DNA of 64,000 nt from Ascaris suum (lineage: Eukaryota; Nematoda; Chromadorea; Rhabditida; Ascarididae). The translations under genes were made by a program, and so were the position numbers. Under the pieces are notes generated by a model. The model had not been told where the DNA came from. It worked only from the letters and a program-made list of their open reading frames with translations, and did no database searches. The DNA lies in the NCBI GenBank assembly GCA_013433145.1, contig CM024180.1, positions 1,426,001 through 1,490,000 of the forward strand. The letters run 5' to 3'. Below are positions 10,762 through 64,000 of this stretch, in pieces; the first letter of the stretch is position 1; each line of letters starts with the position of its first letter.

Positions 10762-13293
10762 TTTGTCTCACCATCCGCTGTTAGGCGTCTTTAATTCGCA
10801 ATCAAACATTAGCACCACGGTTGGGTGGACCACTAGCGAAGGATTCAGAGATTCAGTTACTCAGTTCAAGTTCGCTGATATGCTAAAAGAAACCACGACT
10901 AGCTGAGAAAGTAACACTTTGATGCTAATTTTCGTGTCCGGCCATCTTTTCTTTCGTGTGAGGCTAAACAACTGAGTATATCTAATTCCTCATAAAGAAA
11001 AAGAGACGAATAGTAGTATGTATCTCCGCCGATGTTTAATCTCATAACGAACAGTTTTTTTTTTTTCTAAATAGAATGTGCTAGAAGTAAGTTCGTTTTA
11101 CATAAATATGCACATTTTTCAAGTTCCCTCATTTATGTTGAAAAATCGAGAAGTTTTCGTCGATTTGCAAATATGCAATCTATTTGCGAGTTGCATCGCT
11201 AAGGCTAGAGCAATCAATCAAGAAGGTTTTTTTTTTTTGGATTATTTTGTGATTTAGCCACTCTCTTTCGTCTAGACATAGCTGCTCTTGCCACATCACC
11301 TTCATCTTCCTCTGACGACGCAAAAACCTTTAAAGCCTCACTCCATTTCACCTGCATCTATTTGCCATCGTAATTCTAACATTTCCCCCCCCCCCCCCCC
11401 CCCAAAAAAAGAGCTTTGAAATTTCTCATGCCGTCTATCTGGAACAAGACTTTCCGAAATTTCTAATTTTCCTCCACTATCCTTTTCAATAGCGGTTAGA
11501 AATTATATGAGTATTTCCGTATAATCAACTCTCTCTCGAAGAACCAATATAATTGCACAGCAAATGAACAACTAATACGATAGCACAAGATGGTCTCAAT
11601 GCTTAAGATTTAAAACGCCATGATTCTCCATCAAAAATTTTTCCTTGTCAGTCATAACGCCTTCAAATCGGTTGCAAAAAAAACACATCTTGCTAGCAAA
11701 TTGCCAGATAATTTTCTTGTTATAGTGAGAATTTCAGAAATGACACATGTGTGGTTACCTTTCCACTCGTCTCCCCTCCTCTTGAATTATTACTAATAAA
11801 CAGAAATTCAGACAAAGACGCATGAATAGTATTGTAGGAAAATAAAACCTCATGAATTATTCATTTAATCCTAAGATTGGTCAACATTTCTGAGATTATA
11901 GAACGCGAATATATCTTTCTTCTCAACAGCAATCTAAATATCATGTGTAGGCAATGAATCGATATCTTTTTAAGGCACTATTTAAAACTTCAACTTCATT
12001 AATATCGTAAAAACTTTCCCATTTTATTCCTGCAAAAAAACAGGAAGCAAACTTCGAAAGTTTAGACGGTAATTTCGAAAAACATACCTCGTTAATCCTC
12101 TGAATATATTTCATAAATAGTACCCGAATATTTCTGATGAAGTAGTTTTATTCAGACGGCTGATTACTCTGAATTTTACAATATATGTGCCATGTAGGTG
12201 ATTTTGTTGTTACTTTCTTAAACGATCTCTTTTTAATGTTATCAGTGCTTGAGGTTTCCTTATTTTGAGAGATAAATACGACTTTTATTATTGAATTCGA
12301 TTATGCATTGCATCATATTTGCAAAGAACGCCACCATCAGCTGTTTCTATTGATTTGCCAATCAAATAGCGCCGCAAACGATTCCTCAATGAGATTACGA
12401 ATCACCTCTCTCAACAATTATATCTTATCGTAAGCTTAATGTACCGTAAGCACATAAAGATATATTCCATCGAAGCAATTTAACGTCGAAGCTAATTCAA
12501 TTATCTTGGATAGTGCCGGAATAGCGGAAGAAAAATTTGCATTCAATGTATAATGTAGCTGGTACAGACATGTATATGTATTTAAACATCGAAAGGTGGG
12601 GAATATATATCTTTTTTTTTTTCTCACATTCTGAAAGGAAAGACTCGCTCCTTCCCTCACTACATACCCCCGTCTAATCTGTCTACGCATTACTTTACAT
12701 TCATCTTCTTTTTTGCTCGTGAATACTGAACTATATCCTGTAAACAAGTTCTGCCTATTTATAATATAAGAATGAGCTTTTTTTATTCTTGCTTAGAGCA
12801 TTTCAAGTAACTAGAATTTCACCAAGAGGAGAACAGGAGAAGAAGGCGACATCTTGTTTGTAGCATTTATAATGGGGCCAGCATATTATAGATTTTTAGG
12901 GCAATCAAATGAAATATGTGCCTTTCATTTGCGAAACCACCAATAAAACAAGTAACTTTTTTATTTTTCAATTTTTCAGCCTATATTAAAACGATTAAAC
13001 GATCTATCTAAAATATGCGTGGCAATGGAGGTTAAAAGTGATAACGAATAGAAAAACGAAAATAAAAAACAAAAGCACAATAACATTTGAGAGATCAACA
13101 AATGAGATCATATATAAACCAATCCAAAAAATAATAAATAAATAAATAAATAAATAAAATAATAACTATCAGAGCAATTCTGGCACCATTTGAGTTGTTG
13201 AGTGAATAGGCCTCAATTAGGCAGTATGTGAAATGAAGAGCCAATAGAAATGGCAGTAGACGTGAAAATGAGAGAAATTTTATGGATCATCAC

Positions 13294-55639
<42,346 letters not shown>

Positions 55640-56447
55640 CTGGAGTGATTCCTGATCCACTCCTTAAACGGATCAACGCTAAAGCGATCTGTCAGCATCA
55701 GAGAGGAATGAGACAAGCCAAGCCTCAATTTAGCGCGACCTTACAATATCTCCTAAGTGGAAGTGGAAAAATCATGAAGATATATTCATTCAAAATGAAC
55801 GCTCTATCGATTAGAGAAAATGAAAGTAAGTAAGCAAGCAGGTGAAAAAAATTTATCAATATAATAACAAAGAGATGAGAACAATAAAAAACTAAGATTG
55901 CAGTAATGAATAAGATAGGAAGTGAAATACGCTCATTAAGAATTAAATAACGGGAAGATAACGCCAAGAATGAGTTCAAATCGTTGATGACAGTTTCAAA
56001 AAAAAAATTTGGAAATTATGTTTTTCTATGCGTTTTCCTCTCAACGATGTATTTTCTTTTTCATTCCTTCATTGAATTAATTCAGTTATTTAGCAAAGGC
56101 AACAGTTTGTGAAGTGGTAAAGCGCATCATGAACGCTCAACAACGAAGAGAATAGCGATAAATCACTCAGAAAGTGGAAACGGATGGAAAGATATAAGAT
56201 AAAAGCAAGATATAATAACCAGAAAGTTAGCCTAGTAATCAATGTTTCCTTTAGAAGTAAGGAAAACAGTATTTTTTTTTAAATCAATGAACCAAGTGAA
56301 GATGGTCGATAAACAAAAGTTGGGTTGTGTTGTCGGTTGATACCGATGAAAATCATCAAGCAATTCTGATTGCGGGAATATGAAGTGGAAACGAATTCAC
56401 ATAAACATATGCGTATACGAATATATATAGGTGCAGATTTGTGAATT

Positions 56448-56575
56448 TTGTATTTATTTACTCATGTATTTATTTACGTATTTATTCATTTAGTTATTTA
56501 TTTATTTATTTATTTGCTCGCTCGTTTATTTATCTATTTATTTATTTATTCACTAATCTATTTATGTATTCTTTT
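56448..56575. repeat. (TTTA)n-rich tract
   Basis: Degenerate TATTTA/TTTATTTA repeats over about 125 bp. The Tyr/Ile/Leu frame over it is an artefact. Confidence 0.85.
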
Positions 56576-56699
56576 GTATAGATATGTTTATTTAAATGTA
56601 TACTTATATTTATACATTTGTATATTTAAATATGCATAAGAATATATTCATATACAATATACACTACGCATAAATATTTAATTTGAGGTGAAAACATAC

Positions 56700-56746
56700 T
56701 TTGTACATGAATGGGAAATTCCGGAATGACAGGCGCTGGAACATCC
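56700..56746 (-). CDS. possible further 5' exon of the syd-1-like gene
   Basis: Between an acceptor-like catggag and the donor gtatgt the minus strand reads DVPAPVIPEFPIHVQ. Short and proline-rich. Its end phase does not match the 55.6-kb exon directly, so another exon or an indel would be needed. Confidence 0.3.
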
Positions 56747-58729
56747 CTCCATGTTCAGCAAAAATGTTTTTAAAAAAAAGACAGAAAGAAGACTTCACGA
56801 AAACGAATCAGCGATCGATAAATTTTGTCAGCACATAAAATGAGTATAAATATTCGTTATCATATCCTCTTCATTTCGTTCAATATCTATGTGAATCAAT
56901 CCCTTAATTACAAGATGAGATTAGAGAGGCAAAGATTCGATGTTGTTGTTCGCCTACCGTTATCTCAAACATTAAAAAAAATTTAAAATAAAAAAACGAA
57001 TAAATATGTAAAAATGATTGACTTATAAAATTGTTTCAAAAGTCGCCAACAGTAGTTGGTTAACTGCGATCACGACGATAATGCATTCAAAAATTCCAAC
57101 AATTAAATTGACGAACGATCATTTCGGAGAATTCATGTGTACCTCAGGTCATTATCAAGTGGAAAGCGGTCATTAGGTCAGGATCTATCACTGTTTACAC
57201 CTCATCTCTACGAAAAAGCATTACATAAAAAGGTAATATAGAGGTAAGCAGGTGCATATTGCGCAAATGGCAGAGATGGAAAGTTGCACACGCCTTACAA
57301 ATGATGAAGGAAGGAACGTTTCAAAATCGTATAAATCAAGGATAAGGTGTATTTCAAGAATAAGGAAAAACAAGAAGACGAGTCATTCAAATGAATGAAA
57401 AATTTTCTCGACGAGGTGAAGATACACTGCGGGTGGCACTTCCACAATATTTCTGCTAATTCCTTTATATTTCTTTGACTGATTGCATACCTAAAATTAC
57501 GTTCGGCTGCCTCCAATCACCACATCAAGGTTTATTTCGTTGCTAAAAAAGGCAACAGCTTGAGGTACCATTTTGAAGTTACCAATGAAGCCAGACAACT
57601 GAGATACTAAACAGAACGTTTAAAGGAACCCATCATCCACCTTCAAAAGGTATGCAAATCCTGCTTTCTAATTCGAAGAATGAAGGTCTTCGTCCCTCTC
57701 CCTTCCTCTCCCCGCACTTGAATTAAAAACGCGTCCATAAGTGTTTGATATTGATGGCTATTTTACATTACAAAAACAATGCAATCGGTTTTAAATTACG
57801 TTCATAGAGCGAGAAATAAATAAATACAAGTTGGCACACATGCATGAAGACAAATGCGCTTATGCAGGAAATATACAAGAACTGAACTTTATCCATAAAA
57901 GCGAAATGATGAACGGTCATACTTTTTCAAAATTTAGGCGATTAAACTTTTCACAAGCATTCACGGCAAAAATCTTCGAAGAACGTTTCCTGCAGCATCA
58001 GGTTATCACAGTCCGGGAAATTCTTTTTCCCGAAGAAGGCTTTGGTTTCACCGCTAAAAAAAGTTTTTTTTTTGAATGTTTAAATTCACCCTAGCCGCCC
58101 TCTTTCTCTGACGCTTCAAAAAAAAATTTGTATTTTGCTCCTATGACACCTAAGATGAAAATTCGCATCCGAAACAAAACCGGAAATGACATCCGAACCG
58201 GAAATTCGAGACTCATCATAAATCATAGGCGATTTTTTCCACTTCAATGCTCAAAAATTCATTTCAAATTGCGAAACTTTGTACGAATAAAAAATGATGG
58301 AAGTATTGCATGAAAAAAAAAAACGTAACAAATGCAGCACAAAGAAATATTTCAAAGAGCGTCACATATCAATCATTATGTCGATCTCACTAGCATAAGT
58401 CTCATTTTGCGCTATAACAATCACTAATAAACTATGGCATTTGAAGTATTTTTTGGAGGACTTTTTTTCCATTTGCTTTCTTTATTTTCCACTCATTGTT
58501 TTATTTCGTGAAAAATGAGCGAAACAAAAAACAAAAATTAGAAAAAAAAAACAGCGAAAGGAACTTCAATATCTTTATTGAAAAAAACTACAGTTTCACT
58601 TATGTAATTTCTTAGCAACGAATACAATGATATGCACCTTTCTTAGCGTAACGCGTCATCGATAATAGAAGTGGATGGCAATTGTAAGTAGTAATCATTG
58701 AACTTTTAAGGGACAAGTTTTCGCTGCTT

Positions 58730-58805
58730 ATGGTCACTTGAGATCGATATCATATAACTATCAACACCTATGGTCATTTGAGGTGGACACCATATAAAGA
58801 CTATT
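58730..58805 (+). repeat. imperfect tandem duplication
   Basis: Two copies of about 36 bp, ttatggtcacttgagatcga... and ctatggtcatttgaggtgga..., each followed by a catata step, lie head to tail. Confidence 0.6.
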
Positions 58806-58886
58806 TCCGACTCCTTCGAGCCAATTTTTTCATTTCCCACAATTGCAACATGCGAACAATGATTGCTTTATTGATGCGATTTGCTT

Positions 58887-58953
58887 ACAATTCCCCTTAC
58901 AGGTCGACGCTTACGTTCTTTACGCCAAGTTTACTCTACCATTGCTAATAGCA
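58887..58953 (+). repeat. 67-bp direct repeat, copy 1
   Basis: Runs from acaattccccttacag to ttgctaatagca. It matches copy 2 base for base and includes a splice-acceptor-like ccccttacag followed by an exon-like stretch (frames VDAYVLYAKFTLPLLIA or RRLRSLRQVYSTIA). Confidence 0.95.
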
Positions 58954-58977
58954 ATCAATATTCAGTTCCAGAATATC

Positions 58978-59002
58978 AAAAAAAAAAAAAAAAAAAAAAA
59001 AA
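58978..59002. repeat. poly-A run of about 25
   Basis: A homopolymer just downstream of direct-repeat copy 1. Confidence 0.9.
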
Positions 59003-59621
59003 ACAAAGAAACATTCATTCATTGTTTTACATTTTTTTACTTGAAAATGACAAAAAAAAGTGCTGTTTTATTTATTGGATTATTTAGAATTCAAGAACTT
59101 TGCGCATTTTCGATCCCGTATGATGGCGATAAAAGTTTTCTGGATGTTACTACAATTATTTGAAAAAAAAAAGAACTCTTCAGGAAAATATCAAAAAAAA
59201 AGAAGAACAAACAAAATCGAATATCCCAACAAAGAACAGCAATAATAAATCTCTGTAATACTGTAATGAGAATTAAGAGCTCTGCTAATGTTCTTCTCCT
59301 ATATATTTATAAATATGAGCAATATTCCTAATTATGTGCATATTCCTAAGAAACAACAATATAACGATGACGATACCACATTGTCAATAATTGAAAAGCT
59401 TTGCCTCAGAGATTGATAGAATTTCATATACCGTTGAAGTTTTCTGCTGTCTATGACAATGTAAAACCATAATTTCACCAAGGAAACTTGGCTTGAATGT
59501 CGGCTAGGAAATTTTTTCAAATTAGGTATAGCCTGAACTTAGTTCCCCAAGATTGCCAACTTTTAAAATTTTTTAAGCACTTATTTAGCGAATAATTCGA
59601 TGAACTTTAGAATCTCAGAAA

Positions 59622-59688
59622 ACAATTCCCCTTACAGGTCGACGCTTACGTTCTTTACGCCAAGTTTACTCTACCATTGCTAATAGCA
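59622..59688 (+). repeat. 67-bp direct repeat, copy 2
   Basis: Identical to 58887-58953, 735 bp downstream. The flanks differ at once on both sides: copy 1 continues atcaatattc, copy 2 ctgcacactt. Confidence 0.95.
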
Positions 59689-61005
59689 CTGCACACTTTC
59701 TTCCACTCATGGTGATCGCACTTCTACTAAAAAGAGACTATACTGCCTAAAATAAAGCAGTTAAATTCGTTTCATTCTTCAAATAAAACTGTTTTTCTAT
59801 TTCTGAGAAAACGCTCAATGCCATCTTTATTAATCAATCCTTGAATATATCTGACCCGATAAGATCTGAAATAAACGTTCCACTCAATAAAACATCTGGT
59901 TAAGCAATAGGGAGAGGTGTAAATTTCCATACCATCCTCTTCACCTCCCCCCCCCCCCTTCACCGTCTTAATTCTTCACTTGAAAGAGGAAATTCCCGCT
60001 GCTTTAGCTAACCACTAATTTATATGAGAGAGCGTATGAAACGCGATACTCAAAAAATATTTCTTTGGTATAATAAAACCTCCAAATTATTCTAAGATTG
60101 CGAATATTATTTTCGATGTTACAGAAGCCTTACTTCGATCATTCTATTATTTCGCATCTAAAATAAACGATGCTTTGTAGCTCCCCTCAAAATTAAGGGA
60201 ATTAAATTCATAGCAATTAATTGACAGGAATGCAATTATAATAGAAAACTACTTTTTTACCATCATTACCTATCATTCCTGTTAAAAAAAAAACCTCTGT
60301 AATGCACAATCATTGTCCACCTGCTCTATCCATATAATATAGACCTCTGTCTAGCATATATGGCGGCAAAGAAGGAAAAAAAAGCCATAGCATGAATATT
60401 AATCACTCTCAATTACACAGTTGTGGAAGTTGTAAAAGTCGTTTATTTATCAGATAAATTGTGACAGCCAATCCCACTATCAATGATACTTAAACATTTG
60501 AGTACTTATTACTACTTACATATTTTGCTACAAATTGTAACTTATTAAGCTATAAACTGCTGATTATAATGTTGATCGCTCTACTCAAATCCATAAGCAT
60601 TGCTAAAAAAAAGAGAAACATCTCTTAATTAACATGAGTATTCCTTCTATGAGATCAAATATAAAGTAGATAATTTGTGAATGCAAAAATCTCTATTCAA
60701 ATTCTATCATTTTTTTTTAAGCGGCTATTTCAATGATATGGGATATTTTACGCTTATCTGAGAACGTTGAATATGAAAGTGAAAAGTAAGCCATTGCTAG
60801 ATTGATACGAAGCTTTGAATTTCCCTTGTTTCCTCTATTTCTCTCCTCCCCCTCCCCCTCCCTCCCCCTTCTCTTCCACACTGTTACTCTTCAACCATCT
60901 CACTTTGATAGAAGATTCATAATTGCCCTAGGCAAAATGGAGTTTAGTCCCATCATAAACATGAAACAATTGTGTTTTTATGCACTCAAAATCAAGAAGT
61001 TTCAG

Positions 61006-61076
61006 GTATGATTTGGACGATGGAAGAAGCGAAAAATGGAGCAAGCTTTGGTGGACCGTATGCCGACTTTTCATAT
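61006..61076 (+). CDS. candidate exon of an unidentified gene
   Basis: Acceptor agaagtttcag and donor gtgagc bound an open frame reading MIWTMEEAKNGASFGGPY then ADFSY, phase 0 at its end. The opposite strand is also open (PPLTYEKSAYGPPKLAPFF), so strand is not settled. A C-rich tract follows at 61111-61129. Confidence 0.35.
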
Positions 61077-62093
61077 GTGAGCGGCGGCAACTACGCATTA
61101 TTCAGCCGCTCCCCCACCCCCCCCCCCCCTCGTCCCCAACATCCCCCGCTTCAACTCCCTCGTTTGAATCTTTTCATGCCACCCTATGTAACAAGGCAAT
61201 GAATTTCTAGCTGATGAAATGAGAATGTACGAGCAACGTAACGATTTTTTCCGAATAGATTCAAAAAAAAAAAAATTTCTTTCACTAATGATTTATGATG
61301 AAATTGCAATATTCAATGATGTCTTAGAAATCTTTCATTGCTTTTTTCGATCCGAAAATTGCATTCTCTTAGCAAATCTTTGATAAGCATTTAACTTCAA
61401 TTAATGCTAAACGAGAAAGTATTTCATTCATTTCCATGTGATATTCAACGAAAATCAGACAGAACCTCTTGAAACCATGAGAACTGAGAAATATTCACCA
61501 TGAGAAATTCGATATCATTGTTGAGGGCGTCAATAAGGGTGTCAATAATATACTGCAGTACATGAAAAAGTGCAAAAGTACACTAGGCAAACTGTCACAA
61601 AGAAAACCTATAGTGGACGGAAATTCGGCAATATCCAATTGTATAGTTTGATTTTTTGTCGAATATGTAAATATTTGAAATTGGCACAAAGTGACGATTG
61701 AAATTGTCAACGATTTCAAACGTTCGCATTCAGTTGATCAAACTGGAAACTGCATTTAAAAACAAAAATCAAACTCCATAGAAGCGTGCTTCAAAGCGAT
61801 TAGTTTTTCAAGCATGTAGAATCAACTAAACTAATTATGCAAATTTAATAAGAAATAAGAAGTAACATTCAAATAAATAAAATAACCATGACATATGCAT
61901 TTCTCAAGAAATAAAGAATAATAAAAGATGAATAAATACCTAAGTAAATAAAAATAAACTAGTAAATAATTACTGATAAATTTAATTACTACTATTACTA
62001 CAGGTAAAACATTTCGCTAAACTCGAACTATAAATCAAATCCAATAAAATCACATGTTTTTATCCTAAAACACTCGTGTATGGGCAGTGATTT

Positions 62094-62450
62094 TTGTGGA
62101 TAGAACCACACACTAATATCGCTAGAAGGATGTGTCTTATTGGAGATATACTCACGTCAAACACTTCGGCATCATTCCCCTTAGGGAGTCGGTGCTCTCA
62201 CTCAACAACCGCCATTCATAACACTGGTCGATGTGTTCGAGAAGCCGGATCACACTGCATACTTTATAATGCTAGCATGTTTCCAACGTACGACAATGAA
62301 CGGCTTGCAAACAAGCCATCTCATCGACTTGAGTTTTCGAGGGCTATATTTTTGACAGTTACGGTAATCGCGCTAAAGTCAATGGCTTCTTTAAGACCGC
62401 TAAATGGACCATCACTGGAGATCATGGAGGAGGACTAAATGTAGTTACAA
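62094..62450 (+). CDS. coding-like block, frame unresolved
   Basis: A GC-richer island with several open frames. One plus frame is open for 114 codons (SRCSHSTTAIHNTGRCVREA ...). A second reads PPFITLVDVFEKPDHTAYFI and MNGLQTSHLIDLSFRGLYF, and one base later a third continues DSYGNRAKVNGFFKTAKWTI then TGDHGGGLNVV. The last two look most like a folded protein and would join if one T were restored in ATATTTTTGAC. An acceptor-like gtggatag lies at 62094-62101. The minus strand also has an open stretch. No family recognised. Confidence 0.35.
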
Positions 62451-63467
62451 AATATTCATCAATTATCTATAACCTAGAAGGAGGAAATTTTTGAAAATTT
62501 GCTCCTCTCCAATTTTGCATTTCTATGATAAGCAATAAAAGAGATTCTCTCATTCAGCTCTATCCGATTACTATATCTTTGAAAAAAAATTGAGTGATAA
62601 GTCCATTTTAGCATTTATAGGCATAGAGATAAGAATCATTGTTTGTAATAGTTCAAAACTTGGTAATAAATAGATAACACAAAAAAAGAATATAATTAGC
62701 GATTAGCGCTTTCAATAAATTCATACAAGTGCATAATGAAACTGAGAAAGAGGAAAATGGAAGCCTAAAGCAGATTTATATCCTATAGGGGCGCGTAAAA
62801 TTGAATGAATTTGAGAGTATATGATGAGAAAAAAAAAGATAAGAACATAATTGAGACGCCAATGATAGAACGAAAGACAATTTTTTGTATGGGAAAGAAC
62901 GAAGAGTTTTTTAAAAACAAATAACAATATTTTGCATATTGTAAAGAAAAAAAATTAACATGAAATATCATTTAAAGTGAGTTATAATTGAGAGAGAGAG
63001 AGAAAAAAACAAAGAGATTGAACGATCAGAGGAAATAAACGAAAATAAAAAGAGAAAAATATTTGAAAAATTCCATCAAATCATCATAGTGCAATTCATC
63101 ATATATTTGAATGTAACATCGAAAAAAAAAAAGAGAGGAAAATCAAAGAAAAAGCGCATTAAAATATTGCCAAATAATTAATATGCTTTCCTATATAATT
63201 TTTTTTTTGCGTTGAAGCAATTGATGACGGATTATTCAGTTGATGTTTCCGATTCTTTTAAAACAATTTTTGAGTAATTAGAAATTTTTCTAATGTGTCG
63301 AATAATGAGAATGTTAGAATCTTCTTTCATTAATAAATATATTTCTGATCGATTAGATATTTCATTTCGTATTGATACGGCAAATTTTTGCGAATGTTTT
63401 GTATGGATGATCGGATAATTTAAGGTAGTAAAAGCATTTTTACTTCTATTTTATTAGTTAGTTATAA

Positions 63468-63531
63468 ATGATGCAATTGGACGGCATGATCAGCGGAAAT
63501 GTCGAAAGCGTATATTGTGCCAACTTTCCCG
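63468..63531 (+). CDS. possible first exon of a gene leaving the window
   Basis: After AT-rich sequence an ATG opens a frame, MMQLDGMISGNVESVYCANF then P, that ends at a donor-like gtacga. Base use is clearly different from the flanks. No continuation is visible in the remaining 470 bases. Confidence 0.3.
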
Positions 63532-64000
63532 GTACGATTTTTCATTAAGCATTCATATAATCGTTTTTTTTAATAAATAAAGCATCGTTAAGATGACTGC
63601 AACGTTACGAATGCTAAATTTATAACTTTTAATGAGCTATATTTATATGAGTTTATTTTAAAATATAATTTCAAATTTTCTGATGTATTCAAGAAATGAT
63701 TCGAAAAAACGCTTTCAATGAATTCGCTAATCACAAAATGAATTTATGCGCCATATCATCGATCAACATGATGATCTCGATAATTGCGTTTATTCTAAAA
63801 TTTTTTGCTTTATCGTTTATCATTCAAATCCTTTGAAATAAATTTTTGACTGTTTTCTTTTTCCATCTTCTATTTACTAAAAAAAAGAAATCATTCTCTC
63901 GAAGTTGTAAGCACAAGAAAAAAAAAAGAGAAATTATATCCCTTCTTCTATCTCTTCTCCTTCAATTTCTGAGATTATGAGCTTACTGTGGAGGTACATT

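Larger units (their letters stand above)
8430..13290. other. intergenic stretch between the two main genes
   Basis: AT-rich with no convincing exon except the weak candidate at 10634-10761. It contains a (CA)n array, a 19-C run followed by A7 at 11385-11410, and many T runs. A tttatt near 12960 could serve as the minus-strand polyadenylation signal of the syd-1-like gene. Confidence 0.5.

Noticed and set aside
10781..10790. Single TTAGGC, the nematode telomere unit (also near 19005 and 26488)
   Set aside because: Only isolated single copies, with no tandem array, so no telomeric or subtelomeric signal.
57295..57516. Minus-strand frame with VEVPPAVYLHL-like sequence, possible extra 5' syd-1 exon
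   Set aside because: The frame, acceptor and donor cannot be made consistent, and no link to the first recognised exon is visible.
57831..58313. Plus-strand ORFs of 87 and 61 codons
   Set aside because: Somewhat protein-like composition, but no domain, splice site or start context. Left unassigned.

Overview
The window is eukaryotic, AT-rich, intron-rich DNA, most likely from a nematode. The support is: short pyrimidine tracts ending in TTTCAG or TTGCAG before exons, GTAAGT/GTATGT donors, a SYD-1-like synaptic gene with the PDZ, C2 and RhoGAP order, a small single-PDZ protein of a kind abundant in nematodes, and many long poly-C/poly-G runs in otherwise AT-rich DNA. There is no operon structure, and I recognised no rRNA or tRNA and no intact mobile element.

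Layout. (1) 1-3.9 kb: mostly AT-rich non-coding, with one coding-like patch near 2.9-3.3 kb. (2) 3.98-8.34 kb, plus strand: a five-exon gene for a PDZ protein of about 180 residues, with consistent splice phases and one inferred 1-nt deletion. (3) 8.4-13.3 kb: intergenic, with a CA microsatellite. (4) 13.29-55.64 kb, minus strand: a gene of about 42 kb with 17 recognisable exons encoding a SYD-1-like protein (PDZ, helical linker, C2, RhoGAP). Its true 5' end may lie further right. (5) Two plus-strand coding-like blocks sit in introns of that gene, at about 26.5-27.7 kb and 47.9-49.15 kb. The second has YxN tyrosine motifs and a PLPPK motif. (6) 56-64 kb: mostly non-coding, with a 67-bp exact duplication, a coding-like block at 61.0-62.45 kb and a possible first exon at 63.47 kb.

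The most useful caution is that many syd-1 exons read correctly only if single bases are restored, mostly 1-nt deletions. The conserved protein continues across each break in another frame. This looks like residual long-read assembly error, though a decayed gene copy is not excluded. It explains why no long ORF exists in the window. Exon ends and protein readings below are made by eye from splice signals and family knowledge, and no database search was possible.
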